DNA from: Rhinopithecus roxellana
Lineage: Eukaryota; Chordata; Mammalia; Primates; Cercopithecidae
Direction of reading: 5' to 3'
Length of the DNA stretch: 64,000 bases
Assembly: GCF_007565055.1 (NCBI RefSeq)
Contig: NC_044563.1
Location: forward strand, 100,463,489 to 100,527,488
Part shown: positions 43,856 through 55,990 of the stretch, piece after piece
How the letters are laid out: each line of letters starts with the position of its first letter
How positions within the stretch are numbered: position 1 is the first letter of the stretch
The notes under the pieces: generated by a model
The model's input: the letters and a program-made list of their open reading frames with translations, nothing else
Told to the model about the DNA's origin: nothing
Databases searched by the model: none
Translations under genes and position numbers: made by a program

Positions 43856-46800
43856 ATTTGCCTTTTTTATAATAGGCATTCTAACTGGAGGAGATGGTCT
43901 CTCATTGTGCTTTTAATTTGCATTTCAAATTTATGAATGGTTGGTGATACTAAGCATTTTTTCATGTACCTTTTAGCCATTTGAATGTCTTCCTTTGAGA
44001 AATGTCTATTAAAATGTTGCTCATATTTTAATCAAGTTATTTGTGGGGGAGGTGTTTTGTTGAGTTGTTAAATTTCTTGTATAGTCTGGTTATTAACCCC
44101 TTATCAGATATGTTTATAGCTTGCAAATATCTCTCCAATTCTGTCGATTATCTCTTCATTCTGTAGATTGTTTCTTTTGCTCTGCAAAAGCTTTTTAGTT
44201 TGATGTAATCTCATTTTTTCTAATTTTGCTTTTGTTGCCTGTGCTTTTGAAGTCTTATTTTAAAAATCCTTCCCCAGACCAATTCCATAATATGTTTCCC
44301 CTATGTTTGCTTCTTGTAATTTCATTTAAGTATTTAATCCATTTTGAGTTGATTTTTGTATATGGTAAGAAGTAGAGATCTAGTATCATTCTTCTCCATA
44401 TGGGTATTTAATTTTTCCAGCACCATTTATTGGAGACACTGTCCTTTCCCAAATGTCTGTTCTTTGTCAAAAATCTGTTGGCTGTAGGTGCAATAATTTA
44501 TTTCTGGGCCCTCCATTTTGTTTCATTGATCAATGTGTCTATCTTTTTTACAAGTACCATGCTATTTTGCTAACTATAGCGTTGTAGTATATGTTGAAAT
44601 CACATACTGTGATTCCTTTAGCTTTGTTCATTTTACTCTTGATTGTTTTGGCTGTTTTAGGTTTTTGTATTTCCATATGAATTTTAGAATTTTTTTTATT
44701 TCTGTGAACAATGTCATTGGAATTTCTGTAGGTATTGCATTAAATCTGTAGATACGATTGGGTAGTAAGACCATTTTAACAATATTAATTCTTCCAATTC
44801 ATGAACACAAGATGTCTTTTTACTTATTTGTGTCTTTTTCAATTACTTTTATCAGTGTTTTATAGTTTTCCATGTGGAGTTGTTTCAATTCCTTGATTTA
44901 GTTTATTCCTAGGTACCTTTAATTTTGTAGTTACTGTAAGTGAAATTGTTTTATTTTTTTCAGATAGTTTGCTATTCACAAATAAAAACACTATTGAGTT
45001 TTGTATCCTGCAACTTCAGTGAATTAATTTACTAGTTCTAACAGTTTTTTTTTTTTTTTTTTTTGGTGGAGTTTTATGGTTTTCTATATATAAGATAATA
45101 TCATCTAAAAACAGGGACAATTTGACAACCTCCTTTTCAATTTGGATTCCCTTATTTCTTTTTCTTCCCTAATTGTTCTGGTTAGGACTTCCAGTACTAG
45201 ATTGAACAGAATAGTGAAAGTGGGCACCCTGTCTTGCTTCTAGCTTTTCCCTGTTTAATATGTTAGCTGTGAGTTTGTCACATATGACCTTTATTCTATC
45301 AAGGCACATACTTTCTATATCTAATTTGTTGAGCATCTTGTCATGAAGGAATGTTGAATTTTGTCAAATGCTTTTTCTGCAGCTATTGAAATGATCATAT
45401 GAGTTTTTTTCCTCTCTTTTTGTTAATGTGGTGTATCACATTTATTGATTTGCATATGTAGGATCATTCTTGTATACTTGGGATAGATCCCACTGGCAAA
45501 TATCTTGTTAAGAATGTTTGCATCTATGTTCATCAGGGATATTGCTTTGTACTTTTTTGTTGTTGTTGTGTTATGGTTTGGTTTTGGAATCAGGGTAATG
45601 CTGGCCTCATAAAATGAGTTTGGAAGGATTTCTTCCTCTTTTGAAATGTTTGATAGAATTCATCAGTAAAGCCATCATGCCATGTTTTTTTTTTTTTTTT
45701 TTTTTTGGTAAAATACTTTTAATCACTAGTTCAATTTCCTCACTAGATATCAGACTGTTTAGAGTTTCTATTTCTTCACAATTTAATCTTTGTAGGTTGT
45801 ATGTGTTCAGCAATTTATCCATTTCTTCTATGTTCTCAAATTTGTTGGTGTTTAATTTTTCGTTAGAGTCTTGTGTTTTTTGGTGTTTCCTTGATATCAG
45901 TTGTAATGTCTCCCTCCTTTTTCATCTGTAATTTTATTTATTTGGGTCTTTTTTCCTTTATTTCTTGGTTACTCTAGTTGAAGGTTTGTCAATTTTGCTT
46001 ATCTTTTCAAATAACCAACTCTTAGTTTTGTTGATACTTTGCATTTTTTGGTGTCTAATTTGTTTCTTTCTTCACTGAGCTTTATTATTTCCTTCTAGCA
46101 ATTTTTGAATTTTTCTTGTTTTTTTAGCTCCTTGAGGTGCATTGTTAGGTTGTTTATTAGATATCTTTCTCATTTATTATGTATGGATTTATTGCTGTGA
46201 ACTTTCCACTTATAACTGCTTTTGTTGTGTTCCATGGTTTTGGTATAATTTGTTTTCATTCTTGTTTGTCTCACACCATTTTTATATTTCCCTTTTAATT
46301 TCTTCATTGATGGATTGGTTACTTAGAGGCAAGTTGTTAAATTTCCATGGATTTTTATGGTTTCTGAGGTTTTTCTTTAATTTCTAGTTTTATACCATTG
46401 TGTTCCAAAGAGATACTTGATATGACATTTATCTTTTTAAAGTTGTTACTACTTGTTTTGTGGCCTAACAGGTAATCATTCCTGGACAATGTTCTATGTG
46501 CAGTTGAGAACAACGTATATTCTGCAGCTGTTGCTTAGACTGTTCTGTAAATGTCTGTGAGGACCATTTGGTGTACGGTGTAATTGAAAATTGATGTTTC
46601 TTTTCTTTTTTTTTTTTTCATTTTTTTATTATACTTTAAGTTCTAGGGTACATGTGCATAACGTGCAGGTTTGTTACATATGTATACTTATGCCATGTTG
46701 GTGTGCTGCACCCATCAACTCGTCAGCACCCATCAATTCATCATTTATATCATGTATAACTCCCCAATGCAATCCCTCCCTCCTCCCCCCTCCCCCCTCC

Positions 46801-46857
46801 CCATGATAGGCCCCAGTGTGTGATGTTCCCCTTCCCGAGTCCAAGTGATCTCATTGT

Positions 46858-47040
46858 TCAGTTCCCACCTATGAGTGAGAACATGCGGTGTTTGGTTTTC
46901 TCTTCTTGTGATAGTTTGCTAAGAATGATGGTTTCCAGCTGCATCCATGTCCCTACAAAGGACGCAAACTCATCCTTTTTTATGGCTGCATAGTATTCCA
47001 TGGTGTATATGTGCCACATTTTCTTAATCCAGTCTGTCAC
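46858..47040 (-). pseudogene. L1 ORF2 C-terminal piece of the chimeric insertion
   Basis: Sixty codons, almost identical to the piece at 43620-43840, with KMWHIYTMEYYAAIKKDEF and the same SLIGGN end. The two fragments differ by only a few bases over nearly 500 bp, so they come from the same or closely related source elements. Confidence 0.92.
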
Positions 47041-47101
47041 AGATGGACATTTGGGTTGATTCCAAGTCTTTGCTATTGTGAATAGTGCTGCAATAAACTT
47101 C

Positions 47102-47410
47102 TTTTTTTTTTTTTTTTTTTTTTTTTTTGAGACAGAGTCTCACTCTGTCACCCAGGCTGGAGTGCAGTGGCACGATCTTGGCTCACTGCGACCTCTGCCT
47201 CCCAGGTTCAAGCAATTCTCCGCTCTCAGCCTCCTGAGTAGCTTGGACTACAGGTGCATGCCACCACACTCAGCTAATTTTTGTATTTTTAGTGGAGACA
47301 GTGTTTCACCATATTCGTCAGGGTGGTCTTGAACTCCTGACCTTAGGTGATCCACTCCCCTTGACCTTCCAAAGTGCTGGGATTACAGGCATGAGCCACC
47401 ATGCCTGGCC
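47102..47410 (-). mobile_element. AluS-type SINE, 5' part of the chimeric unit
   Basis: Antisense Alu with a 27-base T run, 'gagacagagtctcactctgtcacccaggctgg' and 'gtgctgggattacaggcatgagccaccatgcctggcc'. Complete to its 5' end. Substitutions suggest AluS (Sx/Sz-like). Its A tail touches the truncated 5' end of the L1 fragment. Confidence 0.95.
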
Positions 47411-49789
47411 AGAAGATTGATGTTTTTTTGTTGATTTTTTGTCTAAATGATCTATCTACTATTGAAAGGGGGGCATTGTAGTTCCCTATTATTATTATAT
47501 TGCAATCTATCTCTCACCTTAGATCTAATAATATTTGCTTTATATATTTGGATACTCTAGTGTTGAGTGCATAAACATTTAAAGTTGTTATATCTTCTTG
47601 TTGTGTTAATCTCTTTGTCATCGTATAATGACCTTCTTGACCTCTTTTTGCCATTTTTGATATAAAGTCTAATTCATATGTAAGTATGGCTGCTTCTGCT
47701 TGCTTTTGGTTTCTGTTTGCATGGATTTTGTTTTTATTCCTTTACTTTCAGTGTATATTTTTCTTTAACAATGAAATGAGTTTTCTGTATATAACATATC
47801 AACAGGTCTTTTTTTTGTTTGTTTTTCTGATGTTTCAAAAATCCATTCAGTGACTCTATCTTTTAATTGGAGAATTCAATCCATTACATTCAAGATAATT
47901 CTTGATAGGTAAGGACTTACTACTGCTATTTTGTTACTCATATTCTAGTCATTTGGTAGATTATTTCTTCTTGTTTTCCTCTCTTGCTGTTTTCTTTTGT
48001 GGTTAAGTGATTTTCTTCAGCAATGTGTTTTGATTCCTTGCTTTTTAGTTTTTGTGTATCCATTATAAGTTTGTGCTTTGTGCTTACCATGAGGCTTACA
48101 AAAGACATCTTATAGTTATAACCAGTTATTTTTTACCTGATAGCAACTTAACTTTAGTCCTGTCAAAAAGAAATAATCAAAATAAAACTCAACTCTTTGA
48201 ATTTATTTCTGCCACCTCCAAAATTTTGAATTTTTGATGTCACAATTTGCATATTTTTATATTGCCTATACCTTAACAAACTTTTGTAGTTACAATTATT
48301 TTTAAACTTTTTGTCTTTTATTCTTCATATTAAGGATATATGTGGTTTATATACTACAATTACCATATTATTCTGAATTTGTCTGTATGCTTAATTTTAC
48401 CAGTGAGTTTTAAACTTTCAGATGTTTTCTTGTTACTCCTCTTCTTTCAGTTTGAATAACCCCCTTTAGCATTTCTTGCATTCTCTTTGTCATTGAACTT
48501 CCGTGACCCTTATATTTACTCTGTGGATGTTGTCCCTTAGAACCTGTAAGCTTTATTTCTTTTCATTTTTAAAATCTTTTCTCCTCTGTTTATTTTCAAT
48601 TAGTGTATCTTCGAGCTTACTGATTCTTCCTTCTGCTTGATCAATTGTGTTGTCCAGACCTTCTATTGTATTTTTTAGTTCATTCATCACATTTTTCAGC
48701 TTCAGGCTTTCTGTTTGATTTTTTAAATTTTTTCAATATCTTTGTTAAAGTTGTCTGATTAAATATCTGAATTGCTTTTTTGCGTTATTGTGGAATTCAC
48801 TGAGTTTCCCCAAAACTGCTATTTTAAATTCTTGATATGAGAGGTTACACATTGCCATCTTATTACAGTCAGTCATTGGCTTCTTATTTTGTTCATTTTT
48901 GAGGCCACAGTTTCCTGTTTGCACTTGTTTATTTTGGATGTATGTGTCTGTGTCTTTGCACTGAAGTATCAGGTATTTATTCTAGGCTTTCTGTCTGTCT
49001 GGGTTTGTGTTGATCTTTCTAGAGTATATATGTCTAAAGGTCCTAGGCAGATTATTAAGGTCACTTATCTCAAGATTGCTGATTCTTTTTCAGCACTAGA
49101 TGGTGCCCTAAGCTAATGTTTGCTGTAGCTCTTTCACAGGTTCTGAGTTTTGCATAGTGCCTATTTTGGATGGGCCTGGGGGTGGGATGAAAAGTGGATA
49201 CATGGCTATCTGGGAAGGCTGGCTGAAGGTTTGTGCCCAAAGCACTCATGGATAATGCCTCCCATAGCATGATGCTTCTGAGTAGCCTTTCTGATTTCTG
49301 CCTCCCTAGGCAGAAATGAAGAGCAGCCACCAGTTTTGCATGCTGACTGCTGCTAGCCTCACCTCCACTTCTTGTCTCTGGCTGACCTAAGGAGTTTTTA
49401 CCCTGCAGACACTTGCAATGATTCCCACAGGTTAAGGCAGGAATGTTTTTCCTTCTAAGGAACCCAGGATGGTGGGGAAGCCAGACGTCTGCCTTGATCA
49501 CTGATCTCAGTTTTTCCAAGTGTAGAGGCAACACTTTTCCAGTGTAGAAGTTCAGGGGCAGTTTTCCATGTGCTGCCTGGCAGCTTGCTGGAGGGACATC
49601 AGGTTAAAGAAATTCATTTCCCTACCTTCTGCTCCTGGTTTTTCACTTCTCTGAGGCTCTAGGGATTGTCATAGCCTCAGTTGTAAGTTCTGGGATATTC
49701 TGGGTGATAATCTTGGCACTGGATAGCTATTTTTGCTTTCCTATGAGTGAAGCCAGGTTGCTCCTACTCTGCCATTTTGATGCTATCAG

Positions 49790-52700
49790 TGAATCCATTT
49801 TAAATTTTCACTAAATCGTCTGCTGGAAGTGATTAGAGAAGAAACTTCAATGTTTGACATGTTAACGAAAGGCAGCTAAGTGGTTGCAAACGTCACATGG
49901 CAGAGTCCAAAATCAGCAGCTATTGCAAGGGAAGAAGGAAGGCAAGAGCAGTCTCTTAAGGTTTCTTTTTCTGAGTCCAGCACACAGCCTTGCAGAGAAG
50001 CAACTTTTCTTCCCCATGTATTTCTTGAATTGTGTGGTTGTTGTTATTCTTTTTCATCTTCGGGCTGCTACTTCATTTTTGAGTTTTTATTTCGACATAA
50101 AAGAGGCACTGCTCCACCCTTCAGTTTGTGTTATCTTCTTTTTTGTCCACTTTATTCCATATTCTCCTTCTGCCTCTTGGCTTTCACCCATCTTTCATTT
50201 GGAGAGTATCAACAGGAATCAGCCAGAGGGATAGTTTGCTGTCTATAGAATTGGCCTCTTCAAGCTGTAGACAGACTTCCCCAGAAGGTCATTTCAATGT
50301 CAGACAGGTCTTCAGGGCAGCCACACAGTACCTGGAAGGATGGGATGGCCATAAAAATGTGCCAATCAGATCTCTTGCTTCGGGGAGCATAACTAATTGG
50401 TAGCCTCAGCTGCTCTTCTTCTGGCTCTTCCCTGCTCATTTGTTTGCAACGAGATCATGTCTCCCATGAATTCCCCCCAGATAACAAATGAGCATAGTGT
50501 GGATACTGGCCTAATAGATGCAGGCCTATTCCTGTAAAACACAGGACTCCTTTTTTTGGTGACTTTACTTGAGAATTTCCATATGGCTAAAGCCTTCTTA
50601 GAACTGTGCTGCAGCTTGGAAGTCTTATTACTTAATCCCTCTTACTTTCTCCTTTGTAAGCCCCAAAGATGTTTAAATGCTGAGAAAGGTTGAAAATGGT
50701 TGAGAAAACTTGGGACCCCAAAAAATGAGATGGGGGCAACTGGATGGATTTCCTGAGGATATTGACTCTGCACACTCCTCCCCATCCTGACAATTCTCAG
50801 AGCTTTCAGCAGTTAGCAGCCCTTCCCTAGCAAGAACTAACATGACCCTCTTGCTAGAAGATAAAGCAGTGAGTCAAGAAGAATCCCACTCAAGAGCTGC
50901 CCCTACTTCCTCTCCTAGATTCCACACTGATAACTATGATTCCAGCTGAAGATGTGCTGGGCCAGATAAGGGAAGGAAGAAATTATATACTAGAGAAACT
51001 ATGAATTTTAGCTAGCTTATACTTGCATTGGAATTTTAGGGATATTTGATGGAGGGTACTGGAATGTAAGAGTGGACAAGCAAAAATTCATTGACTTGGG
51101 GAAACTTTCTTGACACTGAATTTACCATTCTCGTGAGGACCCCTGGAGATAGGGCAAACTCACTGCTAGGGTGGCTATTAGAAGCCTGGAGCACTGTGGA
51201 GGTGAATTGCAGGCGCGTTCCTGTGAGAAATGCAGTTTTGCCTGGAGTACTTCAACAGGTACCCTCAGCTGATGTGTTTGCCTTTGGCCTGGCTGACACT
51301 TTCTTAGAACCACACTGCAGTTTGCTGCAAGCTGAATTGCCTTCCACCCAGTCACTCTTCTTTTCCCCTGTTTCACAGCTGTCTGTCTCTGCCCACTCTT
51401 TGAATTTCCCTCTTCTTTATCCTTATAGGTATTTCCCCCAATGCATCTCTTATACGCAACATCTCATCTTGGTGTCTGCTTTTAAGAGGAATTCAAATTA
51501 ACATACGGGAATATTCTGGTATTAGTCTATGAGAGGAAAAGCCAGGAAGAGGTAGAAACTCCATAAGAACTTGTTTTTCTTGAGGAATTATTTTCCCTGG
51601 ATTTTTCCCCAAGTCTCCAGTAAACAAGCAATGAGTTGTTTGTCCCCAAGCTATCATTATACCCTCAGACTTAGAATTCTTTTTCCCAAGGCTACTCCCC
51701 TTCACAGGAGAATATAAATTATAACACTCACACAGCAGAGATTGAAGAGCTTGAGCTCCAATTTAGACTTCTGAGGCCAAAGGGCTCTGATTCTATCCTC
51801 AGAGTTCCCATTCCAAGTCAGTTTTAAGCTGATAATTACGGAAACAAAAGGAAGCTTGCTGATCGCAGTCCTGTGTGGTCTCTCTGTGTGCAATGTGTCT
51901 CAATCCCTCCCTTTACTTTCATATTTAATAATGTTGTCAGTGACCCATTAGGGAGCCATAAGATCTGTTCCCACGTAGAACCCACCCCAGATGAATCCTT
52001 GTGTGGTTCTGATTAGGTTTCAGGCTCCACCCTGCCCAGGGCTTTTGTAATTTGACCGGAAGATCTGCCTTGGGGTTTAATGAAAATATGTAGAAGTGAG
52101 AGCCTGCCTTGTGCCAATTTCCTTCCATTTGAGTGAAGTTACTTTTACTTTGCCCCTTTCACTTTCATCAAACACACCCTCACTTTTGAGCAAGAATCAC
52201 CTGGTTGATATTGGCTGCCTTCCCCGAGGCTCCTATATTTTGAATTTTTACAAATATTCTTCTGCATCCCTCCTCACCTGTGAGTAGTTTGTGCACCTAC
52301 TTGCCAGTGTTCATTTGCTGTGTGAAGTATGTGTTACTTTGATATGCCTTTCCTAAAATGTGTATCACAGAACATCGATTCCTTGAGATGTTAATAATTG
52401 TTCTGCAAAAATGGCTTCATAGTCAAATAAATTAGAAAAGTCTGCATTAAAAAATACATTATATATAGGAACACATAAAACATTTTGACTTTAAGACTTC
52501 TTAGGGTCTTTAAGGTGATCAAGAGTGTGGTGAATATTCAGGAGGAAGATAAAGTATGTAATAACTTCCAAAATTACTTACCACAGAATTCATGGAGTCC
52601 ATTTTGATTTTTACAGTAACTTCACAGCTGATGCCTCAGGGGGTGGCATGCACAAAATTCAGGGCTGCGTGCTGAGAAGGGTGTGGGGTGTGTTACCCTG

Positions 52701-54150
52701 ATGAGGAGTCTCTACTGAAATAAGACTGATCCCTGTTGCCCCTCCAAGGAGTTTCCTGCAGCAAGAGACATGGAGAATGCGAATGATTTGATTTTAACGT
52801 CCTGGGTGCTTCTATGGCAACATAAAAGGGTTTAATGCTAGTCCCTGCCTTCAACTTTAAACAGTGCCAGACGCAGACTCTGAGATGTGCAGTTAATTAT
52901 TTTAGTTCCTTTTCTTCCTGGATTCAATTGGGTCCCATCAAAAACACAAAGCTCATCGTGGCTGAGAAAAACAGGTCACAGTTGGAATTCATTTGGCAAT
53001 AGAGGAGATTGGATTATGTCCCTGAATATCTGCTTTGGAAACACTAAAACTTCCAAGCTTTTGCTAAACAAACTGTTCCTGTTTATGTGACACACCATAA
53101 GCCATGGGTCCGGACTGTACTTCTGTTCGAAGGCCTCCTAAATTGTAGTTTATATTCAAATCTATTGCGCATCAAAACCCAAAGTTTAGCAAACTCCAGG
53201 ATACATATACATTCAGAGACTTCTTGATATGTGCTATGGCCTAAACATAACCTGAATTGCTTTAGAATGAACATCTTTGTCAATTATTCTCTGGAATTAG
53301 GGACACCTTTCCATGTAGATCACCTGACAAATCCAGGCGGGGAATACAGCCTAAGTCAAATTGAAAAGATTTAAGTGCTTGGCTAATACAGCAAATCCTA
53401 GGGATCTAGGATTCAGGGGACATTCCCTTATTGGTGGTTTTCTTACAATCATGAGGCTCAGTCTGATGGTTGGACATAATTCAATGTTTAAATACTCCAG
53501 GAATAACTCAATGAGCCTGGGAATATAAAGAGAACTGCTGTCACACTGTGGAATATTCAGTTATTACTTGCAATTTCTTTAAAAGTTTCCATACATTTTC
53601 TTTATATACCACTGAGGATTTACTTTAATATTTATTTTTATTTATGTATTTATTACTCACTTCCTTCCACTGAAGATCTGAGGGCATGGATTTATTCCAA
53701 GAATCTGAGATCTTTCCAAATACACAAGACTTGGTTTCTATTCATTTGTTGTTCACTCTGCACTGGTCCTCCAAAAGTGAACCACATTGCTATTCCTATA
53801 GTGACAGGACATTGCAACTCCCTCTTTCCACTTGGTAATTTTTTTCCTCGTGAAGGATGACAGTGTCTACGAGCGAGACCTGTTTGTTTTGGCATGTGGC
53901 ATAACAGGGAGAAGGTCCATAAAGTGAGGAGCGATGGAAGGTTTCGTTAAGGGATAAGGAGAAATGAGGACAGAATTAATGAGCACATTAGGAACAAGAA
54001 GATGTCAGGAAACTGTGTATTTGACTCTCTGAAGTTCACAGTTTCAATACATGCGTTTGTCTTGTGGTTTAACTACATGGAGCTTTGATAATGCTCTTTT
54101 CCTAAGGGAAACACTGACACTTCAGGCTTGCAGAGACAAAAGCAGTCTAG
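49790..54150. other. Repeat-poor unassigned DNA
   Basis: More than 4 kb with little recognisable repeat. A possible hAT/Charlie fragment lies near 52330-52450 ('aatgtgtatcacagaacatc', 'catagtcaaataaattagaaaag'). Overlapping frames in all phases near 49880-50400 show no known protein. The longest frame of the stretch is at 51091-51501. I see no splice-bounded exon I could defend. Confidence 0.45.
51091..51501 (+). other. 136-codon open frame, unidentified
   Basis: The plus-strand frame starts with ATG and stays open to the stop at 51499-51501. Upstream, another frame reads MTLLLEDKAVSQEES at about 50840-50885 before stops. The translation includes FTILVRTPGDRANSLLGWLL at residues 11-30 and has no motif I can name. 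A fossil retroelement-internal fragment (for example ERVL/MaLR gag-like) is possible, but I have no firm basis. An overlapping minus-strand frame (51122-51376) weakens the case for coding. I infer non-coding or a fossil. Confidence 0.25.
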
Positions 54151-54159
54151 CTCAAGCTT

Positions 54160-54366
54160 GTCCAACCCACAGCCCACTGGCCACATGTGTCCCAGGATGG
54201 CTTTGCAGCGCAATTATGTAAACTTTCTTCAAACATGAGACTTTTTTTTTTTTTTTTGCAATTTTTTTTAGCTCATCAGCTACTGTTAGTGTATTTTATG
54301 TGGGGCCCAAGACATTTCTTCTTCCAATGTGGCCCAGGGAAGCCAGAAGTTGGACACTCCTGCTCC
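54160..54366 (+). mobile_element. hAT-type non-autonomous DNA transposon fossil
   Basis: 'gcttgtccaacccacagccc', 'gtgtcccaggatggctttg', 'tttttagctcatcagctactgttagtgtattttatgtg', 'atgtggcccagggaagcc' and 'agttggacactcctg' form a common mammalian repeat that I class as a hAT-type element with imperfect inverted ends (cttgtccaac / gttggacac). The family name is uncertain. Confidence 0.72.
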
Positions 54367-54759
54367 AGCTGAACGCATTTTCCAGGATCTTTTTTTTTAA
54401 TATCCAAAGGAAATAAAATAAAAATCACAGAATATTTTGCAAGACAAAAAGATATGATATTAATGTAGTTGGAGGCCATGACACTACGACCTAGGAAGGG
54501 GTGGGGGTCATGAGCAGGGCATCTGCTAGGGGTCTGGTCACAGTAGCAAAGGTCCATCACTTGGCATGGGAGGTTTGGATAGGCAGAGAAGAAAGTCTCT
54601 CTATAAGGATGAGGCAGTCTTTTTACCCTTCAACACTTTTTAAATCACCTTACAGGAGGGAAGAATTTGAATTATGCATTGGAAGGTTGCATTCTTTAAT
54701 ATGATCTTCTCATTTCTATGAATTGAGATGTTTTCTACATTCTCATTCTACAGCAACAG

Positions 54760-54945
54760 AGTAAAGTGCCCCCTTATCTGTACTGCATCTTTGTAGCTTT
54801 TGTGCATAGATCTGTTATCACAATTACCACCCTATTTGATTACTTATCTGTCTTCTGTATTAAATGAATCTTCAAAGGACAGGGAGTATGCCGCACTCTT
54901 CTCACTTCCTCAATGCCCAGCATTGTGCCAAGTATTTAACAAGAA
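54760..54945 (+). mobile_element. L2 LINE 3' end
   Basis: 'tgttatcacaattaccaccct', 'gattacttatctgtcttctgtatta', 'aaaggacagggagtatg', 'caatgcccagcattgtgcc' follow the sense L2 3' terminus (tcactagactgtaagctcc… gggcagggac… cccagtgcctagcac). Confidence 0.6.
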
Positions 54946-54949
54946 CTAA

Positions 54950-55860
54950 AACAATGTTTTTGGACTTAATTGAAGGTGGCCACAGTGGAAGTGGGGAGAG
55001 ATACGAAAGGTATAAAATCTACCTTGTTTTCAGAATCAGAAGGAAATTAAGGACAGAGTTCTTGGAATCATTAAGCTTCATTTTCCACCTGCAGCAACAA
55101 ATCTGTTAACTACAGTTAAATTTGCACAGACATGCAAGCATTAATCACAAACCCTTCCTCCATTGTAGCTCAGGCTGAAAACCGAGGCTCTATCCTCATA
55201 GCTCACAGCCTGACCAAGCCGATCTGAGTTTGTACCAGCCACCAGCTGCTCCTCGTCCTTGTCAGAGAGAAAAATAGATACATGACCTATAGCTGTCACA
55301 AATTACAGTGCTCATGCTACCCAGAATAGTACAAGCTGTTCTTTCTTTTCTCGACAGTCAATCAACCTAGATGTGGAAAACCCATTAGGGCACCTTTGCT
55401 GTGCTTTCCCCTGCCTCCTTCATCCTGTCATTGCATCCCCACATGAAGAGCTCTAGGCTGAACTATTTCTTTTGCTAAGTTAATTAAGGCAGGGGACAGG
55501 CATCGCTGCTGGTGGGAGGCAATTACACACATGAGCAGATTTTATCATGAATGTCTCCCCCTTAAACTGTTTCATACTCAGTTTTCCAGTTCCATTTATT
55601 ACTCATAATTAGAGCCAGCTCCTACTTACTCAATTCACCAGGTACTTTTGAAGCATATATGGTGAGACTAAGGCTGTGTCTGTAACCACTGGCAGAGACA
55701 AGACACATGTAAACATCTTCTATGCTTGATATTCAGCATGCTCACTCCTGACACATACAAGCAGGGCAGCTCAAAACCGCGGCAGGATGCGTAGCTGGGG
55801 AATGTGCAGATCACTTTGTTGCTGTTGGGGGTATTTAAGTATTGAAGCAGGGGCGGCACT
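54950..55860. other. Repeat-poor unassigned DNA
   Basis: No family recognised. The part 55300-55640 has several TAATTA-like words (ttaattaaggc, gcaattacac, ataattagag) in otherwise GC-richer text. That could be a regulatory element or chance. Confidence 0.4.
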
Positions 55861-55964
55861 CGCACATTCAATCACTGTTTATTAAGTGCTTCCTGTGGAC
55901 AGAAGTCCTCGTGTGGTCCACTGTTGAATAGATCCGGGAAGGTGGCTGGATGAGAACTTAGGAT

Positions 55965-55990
55965 TGGTGGTGGTGGTGGTGGTGGTGGTT
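55965..55990 (+). repeat. (TGG)n microsatellite
   Basis: Eight to nine TGG units. Likely length-polymorphic. Confidence 0.95.

Larger units (their letters stand above)
46585..47425 (-). mobile_element. Candidate Alu-L1 chimeric insertion
   Basis: On the minus strand the order is full-length Alu (47410-47129), its A tail (47128-47102), a three-base join, then a 5'-truncated L1 3' end (47098-46623) and an L1 A tail. A single pair of flanks, gaaaattgatgttt (46585-46598) and gaagattgatgttt (47412-47425), surrounds the whole unit. No separate duplication flanks the Alu. This fits one integration with a template switch from L1 RNA to Alu RNA. Confidence 0.75.
42600..49788 (-). mobile_element. Second near-full-length old L1, tandem to the first
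   Basis: Antisense L1 from 3' UTR (42620-43080) through ORF2 (43080-about 47900) and ORF1 (about 48400-48800) to a 5' UTR whose start motif is visible antisense as 'ctgccattttgatgc' near 49769. Interrupted by a young L1 3' fragment (43378-43840) and by an Alu-L1 insertion (46599-47411). Without these it is about 5.9 kb. It starts within about 30 bases of the 5' end of the first tandem L1. Two T runs of 20 or more bases (45043-45064 and 45686-45706) lie in former ORF2. All frames are broken. Confidence 0.88.

Noticed and set aside
49070..49534. 154-codon minus-strand frame, the longest in the window
   Set aside because: It lies in the 5' UTR region of the second old tandem L1, does not match ORF1 or ORF2, and its GC-richer composition alone favours a long chance frame.
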